Positions 29,339 through 38,067 of a DNA stretch of 63,338 nucleotides are shown piece by piece. Where the stretch lies: positions 1 through 63,338 of the forward strand of contig SUUS01000006.1 of assembly GCA_015062395.1 (NCBI GenBank). The letters run 5' to 3'. The notes beneath the pieces were generated by a model, which was not told the origin of the DNA, ran no database searches, and saw nothing but the letters and a program-made list of their open reading frames with translations. Origin of the DNA: Alphaproteobacteria bacterium (GTDB lineage: Bacteria; Pseudomonadota; Alphaproteobacteria; CAAHEQ01; UBA3637). The position numbers and the translations under genes were made by a program. Positions within the stretch are counted from its first letter, which is position 1. Every line of letters begins with the position of its first letter.

Positions 29339-30156
29339 TAATTCTCCTTTATAAGCATTTTTATAGGACCTTGTGCAGAACCTGCAATAAATTGCTTTAC
29401 ATAGGGGTTATCTGTTTTATCAATATCTTTTACTGTTCCGGTCCAAATAATTTTGCCTTCATAAAGCATTGCTATTTTATCTGCAATTTTTCGAGCAGAC
29501 GCCATATCGTGCGTAATTGTCAAAGCCGTAGCGCCCAACTTTTTAACACAAGAAATAATCAAATCATTAATAACATCAGACATAATCGGATCCAACCCCG
29601 TTGTTGGTTCATCAAAAAAAATGATTTCTGGATTAGTTGCAATTGCACGAGCCAAACCGACACGTTTTTTCATCCCGCCAGATAAATCAGCTGGATACAT
29701 ATTTGCCACATCTGCAGACAAACCAACTTGAGCCAGTTTTTCAATGGCAATTTGCTTTGCCTTTTTCTTATTCATTTTTTGACCTTGTATCAAACCAAAA
29801 GCAACATTTTCCCAAACAGACATACTATCAAAGAGTGCCGCTCCTTGAAACAGCATACCTATTTTTGAATTAATTTCTTCTCGTTGGTGATTTTTGACTT
29901 TTAAAATATCAACACCATCAATTTCAATAGAACCTTTTTCTGGCACTAAAAGACCTAAAATACATTTTAAGGTCACAGACTTTCCAGTTCCTGAACCACC
30001 AATAATAACAAGTGACTCACCTTTTTTTATTTCTAAATCAACACCCTGCAAAACATTTTTTTTACCGAAACTCTTGCAAACACCAGTCATTTTAATTTTC
30101 GGTGCCGATGTTTTTGCAGTTGCCTTTTTTTTGGTAGATTTTAATAAAGAAAACAT
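29338..30156 (-). CDS. mlaF: ABC transporter ATPase of the Mla phospholipid system
   Basis: 272 residues. Walker A GGSGTGKSVTLK, Q-loop LFQGAALFDSMSVWENVAFGL (the 'aaLFDSmtV.eNVaF' wording is specific to MlaF/Mkl), signature LSGGMKKRVGLARAIA, Walker B IIFFDEPTTGLDP and the His switch THDM. It works with MlaE to move phospholipids between inner and outer membranes. mlaE is 13 bp upstream. No mlaD-like MCE gene is adjacent, as radA follows at once. Confidence 0.92.
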   Translation of the reverse strand: MFSLLKSTKKKATAKTSAPKIKMTGVCKSFGKKNVLQGVDLEIKKGESLVIIGGSGTGKSVTLKCILGLLVPEKGSIEIDGVDILKVKNHQREEINSKIGMLFQGAALFDSMSVWENVAFGLIQGQKMNKKKAKQIAIEKLAQVGLSADVANMYPADLSGGMKKRVGLARAIATNPEIIFFDEPTTGLDPIMSDVINDLIISCVKKLGATALTITHDMASARKIADKIAMLYEGKIIWTGTVKDIDKTDNPYVKQFIAGSAQGPIKMLIKEN

Positions 30157-30169
30157 CTGTAAACTCCGT

Positions 30170-30943
30170 TTAGGTCTGGAAGAAAATTTCCGTAATAATA
30201 TAATTGAAAATCAAAATCAAAATGGAAGAAGACACCACTGCATTTGTTGTTGCAGCCCCTACACCTTGAGCCCCACCTTTTGAATTAAAGCCATTATAGC
30301 ATCCCATCAAAGCGATAATAAAACCGAAAACGGCTGCTTTAACCAATCCAGAAATAACATCCATTGGTTGCATAAAATTCCATGTATTAATCAAATAAGA
30401 AGTCGCATTAAAATCTAACTTATATACCCCGATAAGATATCCACCACAAATTCCCAAAACGTCCCCGATGAGAACCAAAACGGGCATCATCAAAACACCC
30501 GCCACAATACGAGGTGAAATCAAATACTTAAAAGGATTGGTTGATAAAGTTGAAAGCGCATCTATTTGTTCTGTGACGCGCATAGTCCCCAATTCTGCGG
30601 CCATTGCAGCTCCTATCCGACCAGCGACCATCAAACCTGCCATAACAGGAGCCAATTCTCTGGTGACAGCAATCCAAACAACCATAGATACAGCCCCTTC
30701 AGCCGAAACTCTGGCAAATCCCGTATAAGTTTGCAAGGCGATAACCATTCCTGCAAACGTTGTTGTCAAAGCAACAACAGGCAATGAGTAAAAACCAATC
30801 TCAATAAATTGAATAAAAAACTGTTTCAAATAAAAAGGTGGGGTAAAACAGCTATAAACAGCTTTTAGAGTAAAAATTCCCAATCTACCTGCTGCCTCAA
30901 AAAAATTAATAAAAACGCGTCCAATCAGTCGTATAAAATCCAT
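30170..30943 (-). CDS. mlaE: MlaE-type lipid ABC transporter permease
   Basis: 257 residues, five to six membrane helices. Family blocks: VVALTTTFAGMVIALQTYTGF, the coupling region 'TRELAPVMAGLMVAGRIGAAMAAELGTMRVTEQIDAL', and 'CYNGFNSKGGAQGVGAATTNAVV' near the C-terminus. It is the membrane partner of MlaF in retrograde phospholipid transport that keeps the outer leaflet asymmetric. It is first in a minus-strand run mlaE-mlaF-radA-cvpA-exchanger-mnmA-trmN, with a good promoter just upstream and lexA diverging from it. Confidence 0.93.
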   Translation of the reverse strand: MDFIRLIGRVFINFFEAAGRLGIFTLKAVYSCFTPPFYLKQFFIQFIEIGFYSLPVVALTTTFAGMVIALQTYTGFARVSAEGAVSMVVWIAVTRELAPVMAGLMVAGRIGAAMAAELGTMRVTEQIDALSTLSTNPFKYLISPRIVAGVLMMPVLVLIGDVLGICGGYLIGVYKLDFNATSYLINTWNFMQPMDVISGLVKAAVFGFIIALMGCYNGFNSKGGAQGVGAATTNAVVSSSILILIFNYIITEIFFQT

Positions 30944-30966
30944 ATTTAACCTCTTTGTTTTTTTCG

Positions 30967-30995
30967 AGTATAAATTGATTTTATATTTTTTTCAA
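30967..30995 (-). promoter_or_regulatory. Promoter of the mlaE-led operon
   Basis: Minus strand: TTGAAA (30995-30990), 17-bp spacer, TATACT (30972-30967). Confidence 0.65.
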
Positions 30996-31028
30996 CACAA
31001 AAAACACTAAAAAAATTAAAAAAAGATA

Positions 31029-31057
31029 TTGACAAGAAAAAAGAACTAATGTAGAAC
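31029..31057 (+). promoter_or_regulatory. lexA promoter with alphaproteobacterial SOS box
   Basis: TTGACA (31029-31034), 17-bp spacer, TAGAAC (31052-31057). GAAC-TAATGTA-GAAC at 31043-31057 is the reverse complement of the alphaproteobacterial SOS box GTTC-N7-GTTC and covers the -10 box. LexA binding here would block its own transcription. This supports the class assignment. Confidence 0.85.
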
Positions 31058-31089
31058 AAAAAGAGAATATTTGAAGAAAGGATACTTCC

Positions 31090-31734
31090 ATGCTAACACC
31101 AAAACAACATAGTTTGCTCTTATTTATTGCCCAAGAAATTGAAAAAAGGGGGGTATCTCCATCTTATGATGAGATGCGAAAAGCTTTGGATTTAAAATCA
31201 AAATCAGGTATTTTCAGGTTATTGAGTTCTTTGGAAGAACGTGGTTTTATTCGCAGACTCCCTCATAGAGCAAGAGCGTTAGAAATCGTAAAAACGCCAC
31301 AAGCTAAAATAACATCCATCCAACAACATTATACACCACCACAAGAAACTGAAGAACTTTTAATCCCGTTATACGGAAAAATTGCGGCAGGAACACCAAT
31401 CGAAGCAATCAGAGATATGGAAACACATATTCCTGTTCCTACAACGTTGATGGGACGAGGAGAACATTACGCTTTAAAAATCGAAGGCGATTCTATGATT
31501 GATGTTGGAATTATGGATGGCGACACCGTAATTATTCAAAAATCTGATACGGCTGAAAATGGTGAAATCGTTGTCGCTTTAGTTGATGGATTGGAAGTGA
31601 CATTAAAGCGTTTTAGAAGACAAGGCTCGTCTATTGCATTAGAACCAGAAAATCCAGCTTATCAAACAAGAATTTTACCAGCAGCAAGAGTTCAGGTTCA
31701 AGGGAAACTTGTTGCCTTAATGCGCAGATACTAA
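31090..31734 (+). CDS. lexA: SOS repressor LexA
   Basis: 214 residues. The N-terminal winged helix-turn-helix contains 'SPSYDEMRKALDLKSKSGIFRLLSSLEERGFI' (recognition helix about 35-50, in the form seen in alphaproteobacteria). Autocleavage site Ala-Gly is in 'GKIAAGTPIEAI', with catalytic Ser in GDSMIDVGIMDGD and Lys in VTLKRF. RecA-stimulated self-cleavage derepresses repair genes. GAAAGGA is the ribosome site. The SOS box over its promoter shows autoregulation. Confidence 0.97.
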   Translation: MLTPKQHSLLLFIAQEIEKRGVSPSYDEMRKALDLKSKSGIFRLLSSLEERGFIRRLPHRARALEIVKTPQAKITSIQQHYTPPQETEELLIPLYGKIAAGTPIEAIRDMETHIPVPTTLMGRGEHYALKIEGDSMIDVGIMDGDTVIIQKSDTAENGEIVVALVDGLEVTLKRFRRQGSSIALEPENPAYQTRILPAARVQVQGKLVALMRRY

Positions 31735-31774
31735 TTCTGTGACATAAAACCAACTGTCTCTTTATCAAAAACAC

Positions 31775-31803
31775 TTGATTTTTTAAGAAATTTGTGTTAG
31801 GAT
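31775..31803 (+). promoter_or_regulatory. Promoter giving a probable leaderless mRNA for the 31811 gene
   Basis: TTGATT (31775-31780), 17-bp spacer, TAGGAT (31798-31803). The ATG is 7 nt past the -10 box, where transcription would start, and no ribosome site is present. Confidence 0.65.
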
Positions 31804-31810
31804 AGCGTTT

Positions 31811-33028
31811 ATGAAAACAAAAAATCCGACATTATTTTCAAATGAAGACTGGAAAGATTTAAAAACATCTCTGAACCATTTAAGAGCTGTTTGTCTTCCT
31901 CCGTTTCAAGCCATTAGACCTGTCATTACATTTAAAACCCAAGCAGACTTTCAATGGGATGATGCATTAAAATGGGGCTGTGGCTCTTACTCAATACCAC
32001 CATCAGAATTGAAAGATATCTGGGAAAACAAAGCTACATTAAATGCTTCCGACGTTGATTTTATCATGGTAGAAGGTCAAAAATGGTTTTTCAACACACA
32101 TGATAAAATTGGGAATTTTTTCTTACAAGATGGAACTCGAAAAGTTGAAATTGAATTTCCATACTGGATGGAAATGGGGAAAGTTTTTAAAACCCCTGGC
32201 GTTCGAAGTGCTGTTTTTAATGTGTTAAGTCAATGTATGTCCCCTGTTTTTCCCGATGAAAAAAAATTACAAAACAGCTTTTCTGAAAATCTTTGTTTTG
32301 ATATTTATTGTAAAAATCCATCCAGAGATGCTACCGAACTTGCCATTTTAGAGATATTAGAAAAACTTCGTACCAAAACTGTTGAGTATTTAGAAAAAAA
32401 TCATTCTGCAGACATTGCTTTAGAGCGTTCATTTAAGAAATATCTTAAATCTCGTGTATTTCCCGTAAACACGCCAGAAAAGCAACAGGTAAAAGAATTT
32501 TTAACAGGTGATAAGAAAGCTATGTATCGTTTAGCCGAAAAATATGGCATTATAAAAAATGCAGATAATATATTTAAATACGAAGATATTCGTAATCATA
32601 TTCGCCATCCTGACGAAGTATCCGAACATCCCATAAAACCAGATAAAGTATATAAAGATTTTTGTCTTGCTTTAAACGAAACGATTACATCAAACTCTAA
32701 AGCATATCGTTTATCCAGATTTGGAAACAATATCGTAATAGCGCAACAGTTGACTTGTCTGAACTTCATTTGGAACATTCTGGATCAACATGTTGCCCCT
32801 GAATTACAGAAAAAGAAAAACAAATCTACATACTATGATGATTTGGTAGAAAAAGGATTATTGACACCCAAAGAAGTTTCGGTTATTCGCTCTTCTCGAT
32901 TAGTATGTAATGCCATTGCTCACAGCAACGGATTTATAAAAAACGCTCGCCATAAAGTAATGCATTATAAAGAGTTGTTTAATTTGGTTTGTCTTTTATC
33001 TCAAAGACATCAAAACATCAGAAGATAA
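31811..33028 (+). CDS. Unknown cytoplasmic protein, possible HEPN-like C-terminal region (405 aa)
   Basis: I do not recognise the family. The N-terminal half (1-170) is of mixed strand/helix type with several aromatic residues. The C-terminal half is helical. 'DIRNHIRHPDE' (about 260-270) fits the R-(N/D)-x(3-5)-H pattern of HEPN RNases, and 'SRLVCNAIAHSNG' (about 357-370) resembles the helix end of HEPN/abortive-infection proteins, where 'R...N.I.H' is common. The assignment is tentative. No signal peptide or membrane helix. The gene has a promoter whose start point coincides with the ATG, suggesting a leaderless transcript. Confidence 0.7.
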   Translation: MKTKNPTLFSNEDWKDLKTSLNHLRAVCLPPFQAIRPVITFKTQADFQWDDALKWGCGSYSIPPSELKDIWENKATLNASDVDFIMVEGQKWFFNTHDKIGNFFLQDGTRKVEIEFPYWMEMGKVFKTPGVRSAVFNVLSQCMSPVFPDEKKLQNSFSENLCFDIYCKNPSRDATELAILEILEKLRTKTVEYLEKNHSADIALERSFKKYLKSRVFPVNTPEKQQVKEFLTGDKKAMYRLAEKYGIIKNADNIFKYEDIRNHIRHPDEVSEHPIKPDKVYKDFCLALNETITSNSKAYRLSRFGNNIVIAQQLTCLNFIWNILDQHVAPELQKKKNKSTYYDDLVEKGLLTPKEVSVIRSSRLVCNAIAHSNGFIKNARHKVMHYKELFNLVCLLSQRHQNIRR

Positions 33029-33044
33029 AAACGGAATACAAATT

Positions 33045-34501
33045 TTAATCGTCCAAAGATTTTTTATATGCATAGAAACATTTTGAACTGCGATTTTTTA
33101 ATTTCAATTTCCATAGGACATCTCCGTTGTCATCTACTTCAAGCGCACAAGCATATCCTGAAGAACCAGGACTAACCAAATAAGTTCCTTCTTGAGTTTC
33201 AAAAACAGACCCCATACTATAGGCAATAAAAGGCAATTCAATCATTTTAAAATCAAGGATACGTTTATTTTCCTCATCCAATTTAAACTTTTTTATAGCT
33301 GTTCGAGCTCGTTTCCTCAGCCCGCGTCTTCTGTCCCTATTAACAGGCCGATATTCTAGCTTAAAAGTTTTATCCCTGCGATTATTGATATTAACATGAT
33401 TATCAAATATCATCAAATACCCATCTTTTGTAAACGTTGGAAAATGTTGAGCGTAAAAAATTTCATCCTCGTCTAATCCAAACTCATCAAATTTTCCACC
33501 TAAATTAAATATAATATTGCCTGTTTTTCGATCTATTTTAATTAAACTATCTAGCGCCCTAAAAGATAAAATAATGTTTCCATCTTTGGGATCTATCGCA
33601 AAAGAATTTAAGTGCATATAATCACAACGTTGGGTTTCTTGTGAACAATGTTGTTGGCTTTTGGGAAAGTATTGTGGATAATTGACAGCATCCCAAGATA
33701 AAAGAAGTTCATCATTCTTAACTTCCTGAAGAGCTGGAATCAACAGATAGACCGTTTCATTTGTTTCAGGAATAATAACTTCTTTCGAATAATAATACTG
33801 AAGCATATGATGTTTGGGAGACAATATCTTATGATGATGTCTTTCAACAGACATTTTTCGCCCCCCCCCCCATTATGAAAACGCAACCAATCTATTGGTT
33901 GAAAATTTTCATCCATCAAACGGATATATCCTTTTACCCAAAGCGAATAATAAATTTTACCATCGGTATCTGAAAAAAATTTAAAATCAGAAATTAACGC
34001 TTTTGCTTGCAATTTTTTTTCTTTATCAAAATCGGGAAATGTATAGTAATAAAGAATTTTACCCTTTTCATCCAACATATACGCTGCATGATAAGCTCCA
34101 CCACCTTCTTGAGTGACAAAATAACGTCCTTTTTTAACTGCCTGCGAAGTTGTCACATCAAACTCTGATAAAACATCAGCCCAAATATGCAGGTTATAGG
34201 TATCATTTTCCACCTGAAAAGAAATTGTTGGAGAAGCTGGAGAAATTTCGTTAACTGAAAATGTTTTTACCGTACTACCAAATTTGATTATATTTGGCGT
34301 TATTGCCGATATTGAATTTGCAAAATAGTCCTTAACTTCAGTTGAAAATTTAGGAATAACCCCGTCTCCATTCACTGTCAGCGTTGCCCCTTCTTCTAAA
34401 GGGAAAAACAAGGCACTATTATTATCATCTGAACAATAAGCATAATTGAACGATGTCATAACAAAAATAACAAACAAAAATGAGGTTATTATTTTACTCA
34501 A
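33045..34501 (-). pseudogene. Arylsulfate sulfotransferase paralogue, out of frame at a G11 run (phase-variable candidate)
   Basis: The 5' part (34501 to 33740) has a signal peptide (MSKIITSFLFVIFVMTSFNYAYC) and the beta-propeller start, then runs into a G11 tract (33861-33871 as C's on the plus strand) after 'RFHN'. It continues in a wrong frame. The 3' part (33854 to 33045) carries the expected second half, including 'HLNSFAIDPKDGNIILSFRAL' and 'QHFPTFTKDGYLMIFDN', which match the active-site His and Arg regions of the intact AssT next door. With 9 or 12 G's the frame would be joined (about 485 aa). The remaining sequence looks undamaged, so a reversible off state is more likely than decay. 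Last gene of the operon. Confidence 0.8.
33861..33871 (-). repeat. G11 homopolymer (C11 on plus strand)
   Basis: Eleven identical bases in AT-rich coding DNA, at the point where the reading frame of the sulfotransferase paralogue breaks. Runs of this length slip readily in replication. Confidence 0.9.
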
Positions 34502-34513
34502 TTATAAACTCCC

Positions 34514-35701
34514 CTAGAAATAAAACTTAACTTGTAAACTATTTACAAAAACAGTATTCCGTTTTTTTGTTAAAGCAGGATTTATATAAACCTGAATATC
34601 AGGTGTAATCGTGACAAAATCACCGAAACCGATGTTCAAATACCCTTCGATAAGACTTTCCCAAGAACGAACTGCTTTTTTATTTAAATTGCTTACTTTA
34701 TTCAACGCAAAAGCAATTCCGAACTGATCAAAAGGATTTCTGTTAAATGGATCGTTATATAATAATTGCGCAGAATAATTTTGATCCAAACTGACACGAT
34801 TACCTGTTGAACCATTAATTTTTAACAGTCCAGTCCATTTTTTTATATCCTGTTTTATCGTAATCAACCAACCATCTGAAGATTTATCAAAGGCTTTATT
34901 AAACTGACCAGAATATTTTTTTATCTTGGGACTATGATATAACAAACCTGTAATAGTTGTTTTCCCTAAATCAGTTATTTTAGGAGAATATGAAGCATAA
35001 ACAAAATTCGTCCACTTATTATCCTCTATTTTTTTCAAACTGATATTCTGTGGAAGATAATTTGTTGTTTTTTGCAAACCTGCAACAAAGGTTAAATTCG
35101 CTAAAGGAGAATAAGTAATATATCCACCGACACCACCAGTAGGATATGCCTTTGTCATATTTTTTTGTATGGAATAATTATTAAAATAACTTGCTGGTCG
35201 TGAATTATATTTTGTTTTTGCAAAATTTCCAATTAAAAACTGCCCAACAGACAAACTAACCCCACTCAACTTACCTGTAAAAGAGTGTGTATAGGTTAAC
35301 TTTTTAAAATATTCTCTTCTTGAAGCATCATCATTCATCGGTGCTAAAACACCAACTTTAGGAGCCAATTTAGATGCTTCTATATGTGAATAGTTTATAT
35401 CTTCATACAAAAACTGAATTGAACCAGAACCATACTTATCGGATGAAAACACATCCCAATTTGCCTCTAGTTCATACTTATCTCGAAAAACAGTATTTTC
35501 CCCGTTTGGAGCAGCACGTTGGACCATAAAACCTGCACGAATGCGATAATCAAATCCATATTGAGTATGCAGTTTTTCTTTAAAATTCAAATATGTTTCA
35601 GGCAACTTTGTTAAAGTTTCAAAATTTGACACTTTTTCAACTTCTTCTGCAAATGCAGGAAAAGACAATAACGTCAACAATACAAATAAAATCTTTTTCA
35701 T
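34514..35701 (-). CDS. OprB-like outer-membrane porin
   Basis: 395 residues with a signal peptide ending AFA and a mature region of many amphipathic beta-strands, ending in the terminal aromatic pattern 'SLQVKFYF' of outer-membrane barrels. Blocks such as 'LSVGQFLIGNF', 'YITYSPLANLTFVAGLQKTTNY', 'EGYLNIGFGDFVTITPDIQVYINP' and 'RNTVFVNSLQVKF' follow the pattern of the carbohydrate-selective porin OprB. It lies between the two arylsulfate sulfotransferase genes (1 bp after the intact assT), so it may admit sulfated or phenolic substrates to the periplasm; this is inference. Confidence 0.8.
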   Translation of the reverse strand: MKKILFVLLTLLSFPAFAEEVEKVSNFETLTKLPETYLNFKEKLHTQYGFDYRIRAGFMVQRAAPNGENTVFRDKYELEANWDVFSSDKYGSGSIQFLYEDINYSHIEASKLAPKVGVLAPMNDDASRREYFKKLTYTHSFTGKLSGVSLSVGQFLIGNFAKTKYNSRPASYFNNYSIQKNMTKAYPTGGVGGYITYSPLANLTFVAGLQKTTNYLPQNISLKKIEDNKWTNFVYASYSPKITDLGKTTITGLLYHSPKIKKYSGQFNKAFDKSSDGWLITIKQDIKKWTGLLKINGSTGNRVSLDQNYSAQLLYNDPFNRNPFDQFGIAFALNKVSNLNKKAVRSWESLIEGYLNIGFGDFVTITPDIQVYINPALTKKRNTVFVNSLQVKFYF

Positions 35702-35702
35702 T

Positions 35703-37316
35703 TTAGTTTCCCAACTTATATTCAGAATCTAAAACATATGGATTAAAACGTTCCACACGATAAACTGTATTATTTAGCAAACCATCTGTTTGAGCTTCAA
35801 ATATAACTTCATCATCCTTAACTTCTATAATTTTAGCATAAGATTTAGCTGGTTGTTTTACTGGATTTAAAGCCGTTTCTACAGAACTTGGCGTTTCATC
35901 TTTATCATCAAAGACTGCACCAAAATTACACAAATAATGCCCTTCTTCGTATTTATCTACATCACCCAAGTAATGATTGTAAATTTCTGGTCCTCTTTTA
36001 TACTCCCAAACGACAGAAACTGTCATATTTTTTTCATCAACAAAGAATTCCACAGCTCTGGACCAACTTCTTGTCGGATCATATGTATCCAAAGGTTTGT
36101 AAGAACCTTGGTCCCATATATCTCGATACAAACCATTATCTAGAACTGTAAAACGACTGTTTCCTTGAGGTTTTGCAGCATGAGCGCCATAAATATAATC
36201 AAAATTTTCATCTGTCGGTTTTAATAGTTTATCTTTAACAGAATCTTTTATCCAAGAATTGTTTGGATCGGCCAAAATCCATTTTATTTTTTTTGTTTTA
36301 CGATCTATTTTTAACAAAAAGTTATAAAAACGAGCCGTCATAATAATGCTATCATCTTCAGGATCATAATTTAATGAATTTAAATGCATAGCATCCATTT
36401 TTTCACGCTTGTAATTATCTTTATACAGGTAATGATCAACCAGTGGAGTTATTCTTTCGCCAACGACATCTATAATTTCATCAACGTCAAAACGATCCAC
36501 AACTTCATTATTCGGTGTTAATTCAACAACACAGTCAGCGATTGTTGATTTTCCTGTTGCATTGACCAAAGCCAAATAATTTCCATTTGAAAGTTTAACT
36601 ATATCGTGCTGAATATCATCTTCTGCCTTAATAAGATGATGGATTTTCCCCATCAAATCGATTTCGTATAAAGAATGATAGGCTACGGTATATTTGGGAT
36701 CATATTCTTCAGAACTTAAAATCAATGTCCCATTTTCCAGCAAATGCAATGGCGCCATTTTTCCCATAATTGCATCGGTTAATAACCAACGAATATCGCC
36801 ATTTTTATCAAAAGCTGAAGCAAAACTTCCTTCATTAACAATAACACCTGGTGTTGTAAATGTAAACCCAGGTTTCATTTTAGAAACATCCACTTTTTGA
36901 ACATTAACTTTCATTTTCAAAGGAATTTCTTCGGTCTGAATTTGCAATGGATATTCTTTTTGTTCCGTATTTGTTTTAACAGTTAAAGTCACATCATTTT
37001 TCCCAACATATAAACCATATACAGGAATTAAATGATCATAAGAAACGTCTTTAAAACAGTGGGACAAAGAAGTTTCTTCATCTTTTCCTGCCACCTTCAC
37101 ACAAACAGAGGCAGGCTGCTCTGTTGAAAAAGAAACCAAAGCAGTTAATGGAGATATAGAATATGGATTAACCAGAATCAGAGGATTATTTGGAGAATAT
37201 TTTTTCATCTCCAGCTCTTTTTTTATATCGGCATCCGTCAATTTTTGATTACTTATGTAGTCAGCATAAGACGTAGTTGATGCTATCAAACCTAAAAATA
37301 AAAGAAGATATTTCAT
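35703..37316 (-). CDS. assT: Periplasmic arylsulfate sulfotransferase
   Basis: 537 residues with a signal peptide (cut near SYA). After an N-terminal beta-sandwich (about 40-130) comes a six-bladed propeller. Active-site positions known from the uropathogenic E. coli enzyme can be matched: His237 (IQHDIVKLSNG), His311 (AMHLNSLNYDPEDD), Arg329 (TARFYN) and the transiently sulfated His379 (YGAHAAKPQG). It moves sulfate between phenolic compounds without PAPS. The two N-terminal Cys (about 72 and 87, VCVKV and HCFKD) fit the family disulfide. It is second in a four-gene operon with a small periplasmic protein, a porin and a frameshifted paralogue. Confidence 0.92.
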   Translation of the reverse strand: MKYLLLFLGLIASTTSYADYISNQKLTDADIKKELEMKKYSPNNPLILVNPYSISPLTALVSFSTEQPASVCVKVAGKDEETSLSHCFKDVSYDHLIPVYGLYVGKNDVTLTVKTNTEQKEYPLQIQTEEIPLKMKVNVQKVDVSKMKPGFTFTTPGVIVNEGSFASAFDKNGDIRWLLTDAIMGKMAPLHLLENGTLILSSEEYDPKYTVAYHSLYEIDLMGKIHHLIKAEDDIQHDIVKLSNGNYLALVNATGKSTIADCVVELTPNNEVVDRFDVDEIIDVVGERITPLVDHYLYKDNYKREKMDAMHLNSLNYDPEDDSIIMTARFYNFLLKIDRKTKKIKWILADPNNSWIKDSVKDKLLKPTDENFDYIYGAHAAKPQGNSRFTVLDNGLYRDIWDQGSYKPLDTYDPTRSWSRAVEFFVDEKNMTVSVVWEYKRGPEIYNHYLGDVDKYEEGHYLCNFGAVFDDKDETPSSVETALNPVKQPAKSYAKIIEVKDDEVIFEAQTDGLLNNTVYRVERFNPYVLDSEYKLGN

Positions 37317-37318
37317 TT

Positions 37319-37810
37319 TTATTCCTTTTCAATTAATGTATTTTTATATAATAGTGCTTTAGGGTATTGTCTTTCACTTTCTGGAATTTCAAACAATATA
37401 TACCCAACGTGAGTCCCCAACTTTACATTCAAATGAGTCAACGGTCTTAAACGAAAGTCCAAAAGAAAGTAATCATCCATGATGCGTTCATAGTTTTTTC
37501 CGTTTACAGATAAAGTAAAATCAGATGGTTCCAATACTTCATTTCCGTCTTTTTTCGATACGGACATTTCATAAAGTACATAAACATGTCCATCTTCTGG
37601 TGTTTTTTCCATTATTTGACGTTCAATTTCGCCTGTGTACATTTCGACATAGTCATCAAAAAGAATCTTTTCCTGTTCTTTTTTTGAAGAAACGTTCATT
37701 TTCCATCCGTCAATTTCCGTTGAAAAAGCTGGAATTGACCAAATCAGATAAAAAAATAAAAAGAACAATGCTCGTTTCAAAATACCACTCCTCTTACCAA
37801 AACACGTCAC
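37319..37810 (-). CDS. Small exported protein of the sulfotransferase operon
   Basis: 163 residues, first gene of the operon, 2 bp before assT. A basic start is followed by a hydrophobic segment (about 14-30, LFFLFFYLIWSIPAFS), a probable signal peptide or anchor. The rest is a small beta-rich domain: 'DGHVYVLYEMSVSKKDG', 'LEPSDFTLSVNGKNYE' and 'HVGYILFEIPESE' recall the immunoglobulin-like DUF4352/TRF2-like fold found in many lipoproteins, though no lipobox Cys is seen. Its task may be to assist the sulfotransferases, but only the gene order supports this. Confidence 0.7.
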   Translation of the reverse strand: MTCFGKRSGILKRALFFLFFYLIWSIPAFSTEIDGWKMNVSSKKEQEKILFDDYVEMYTGEIERQIMEKTPEDGHVYVLYEMSVSKKDGNEVLEPSDFTLSVNGKNYERIMDDYFLLDFRLRPLTHLNVKLGTHVGYILFEIPESERQYPKALLYKNTLIEKE

Positions 37811-37964
37811 ATCAAAAAAACGATACTAAAGAAAAAAAGAAAAAGCAAGTATTAATTTTAACGCATACATATTTTTTTGAATAAGACAAAAGAAAAAATT
37901 AAAGCTGTTTTTCTGACAAAAACAACCAGAAACGTAGGAAAACTTAAAAACTTTCTGTTTTTGC

Positions 37965-37992
37965 TTGACAAAATAATGTATTCTGTTATAAA
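37965..37992 (+). promoter_or_regulatory. alaS promoter
   Basis: TTGACA (37965-37970), 16-bp spacer, TATAAA (37987-37992) with an upstream TG (extended -10). About 70 nt of leader precede the ATG, with an AAAGGAG ribosome site. Confidence 0.75.
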
Positions 37993-38067
37993 TTTCCTTT
38001 ACAATATGTATGATATTTCATAAAAATACAAAAAACATTTTATCAAAATTTCAAAAGGAGTACAGTT

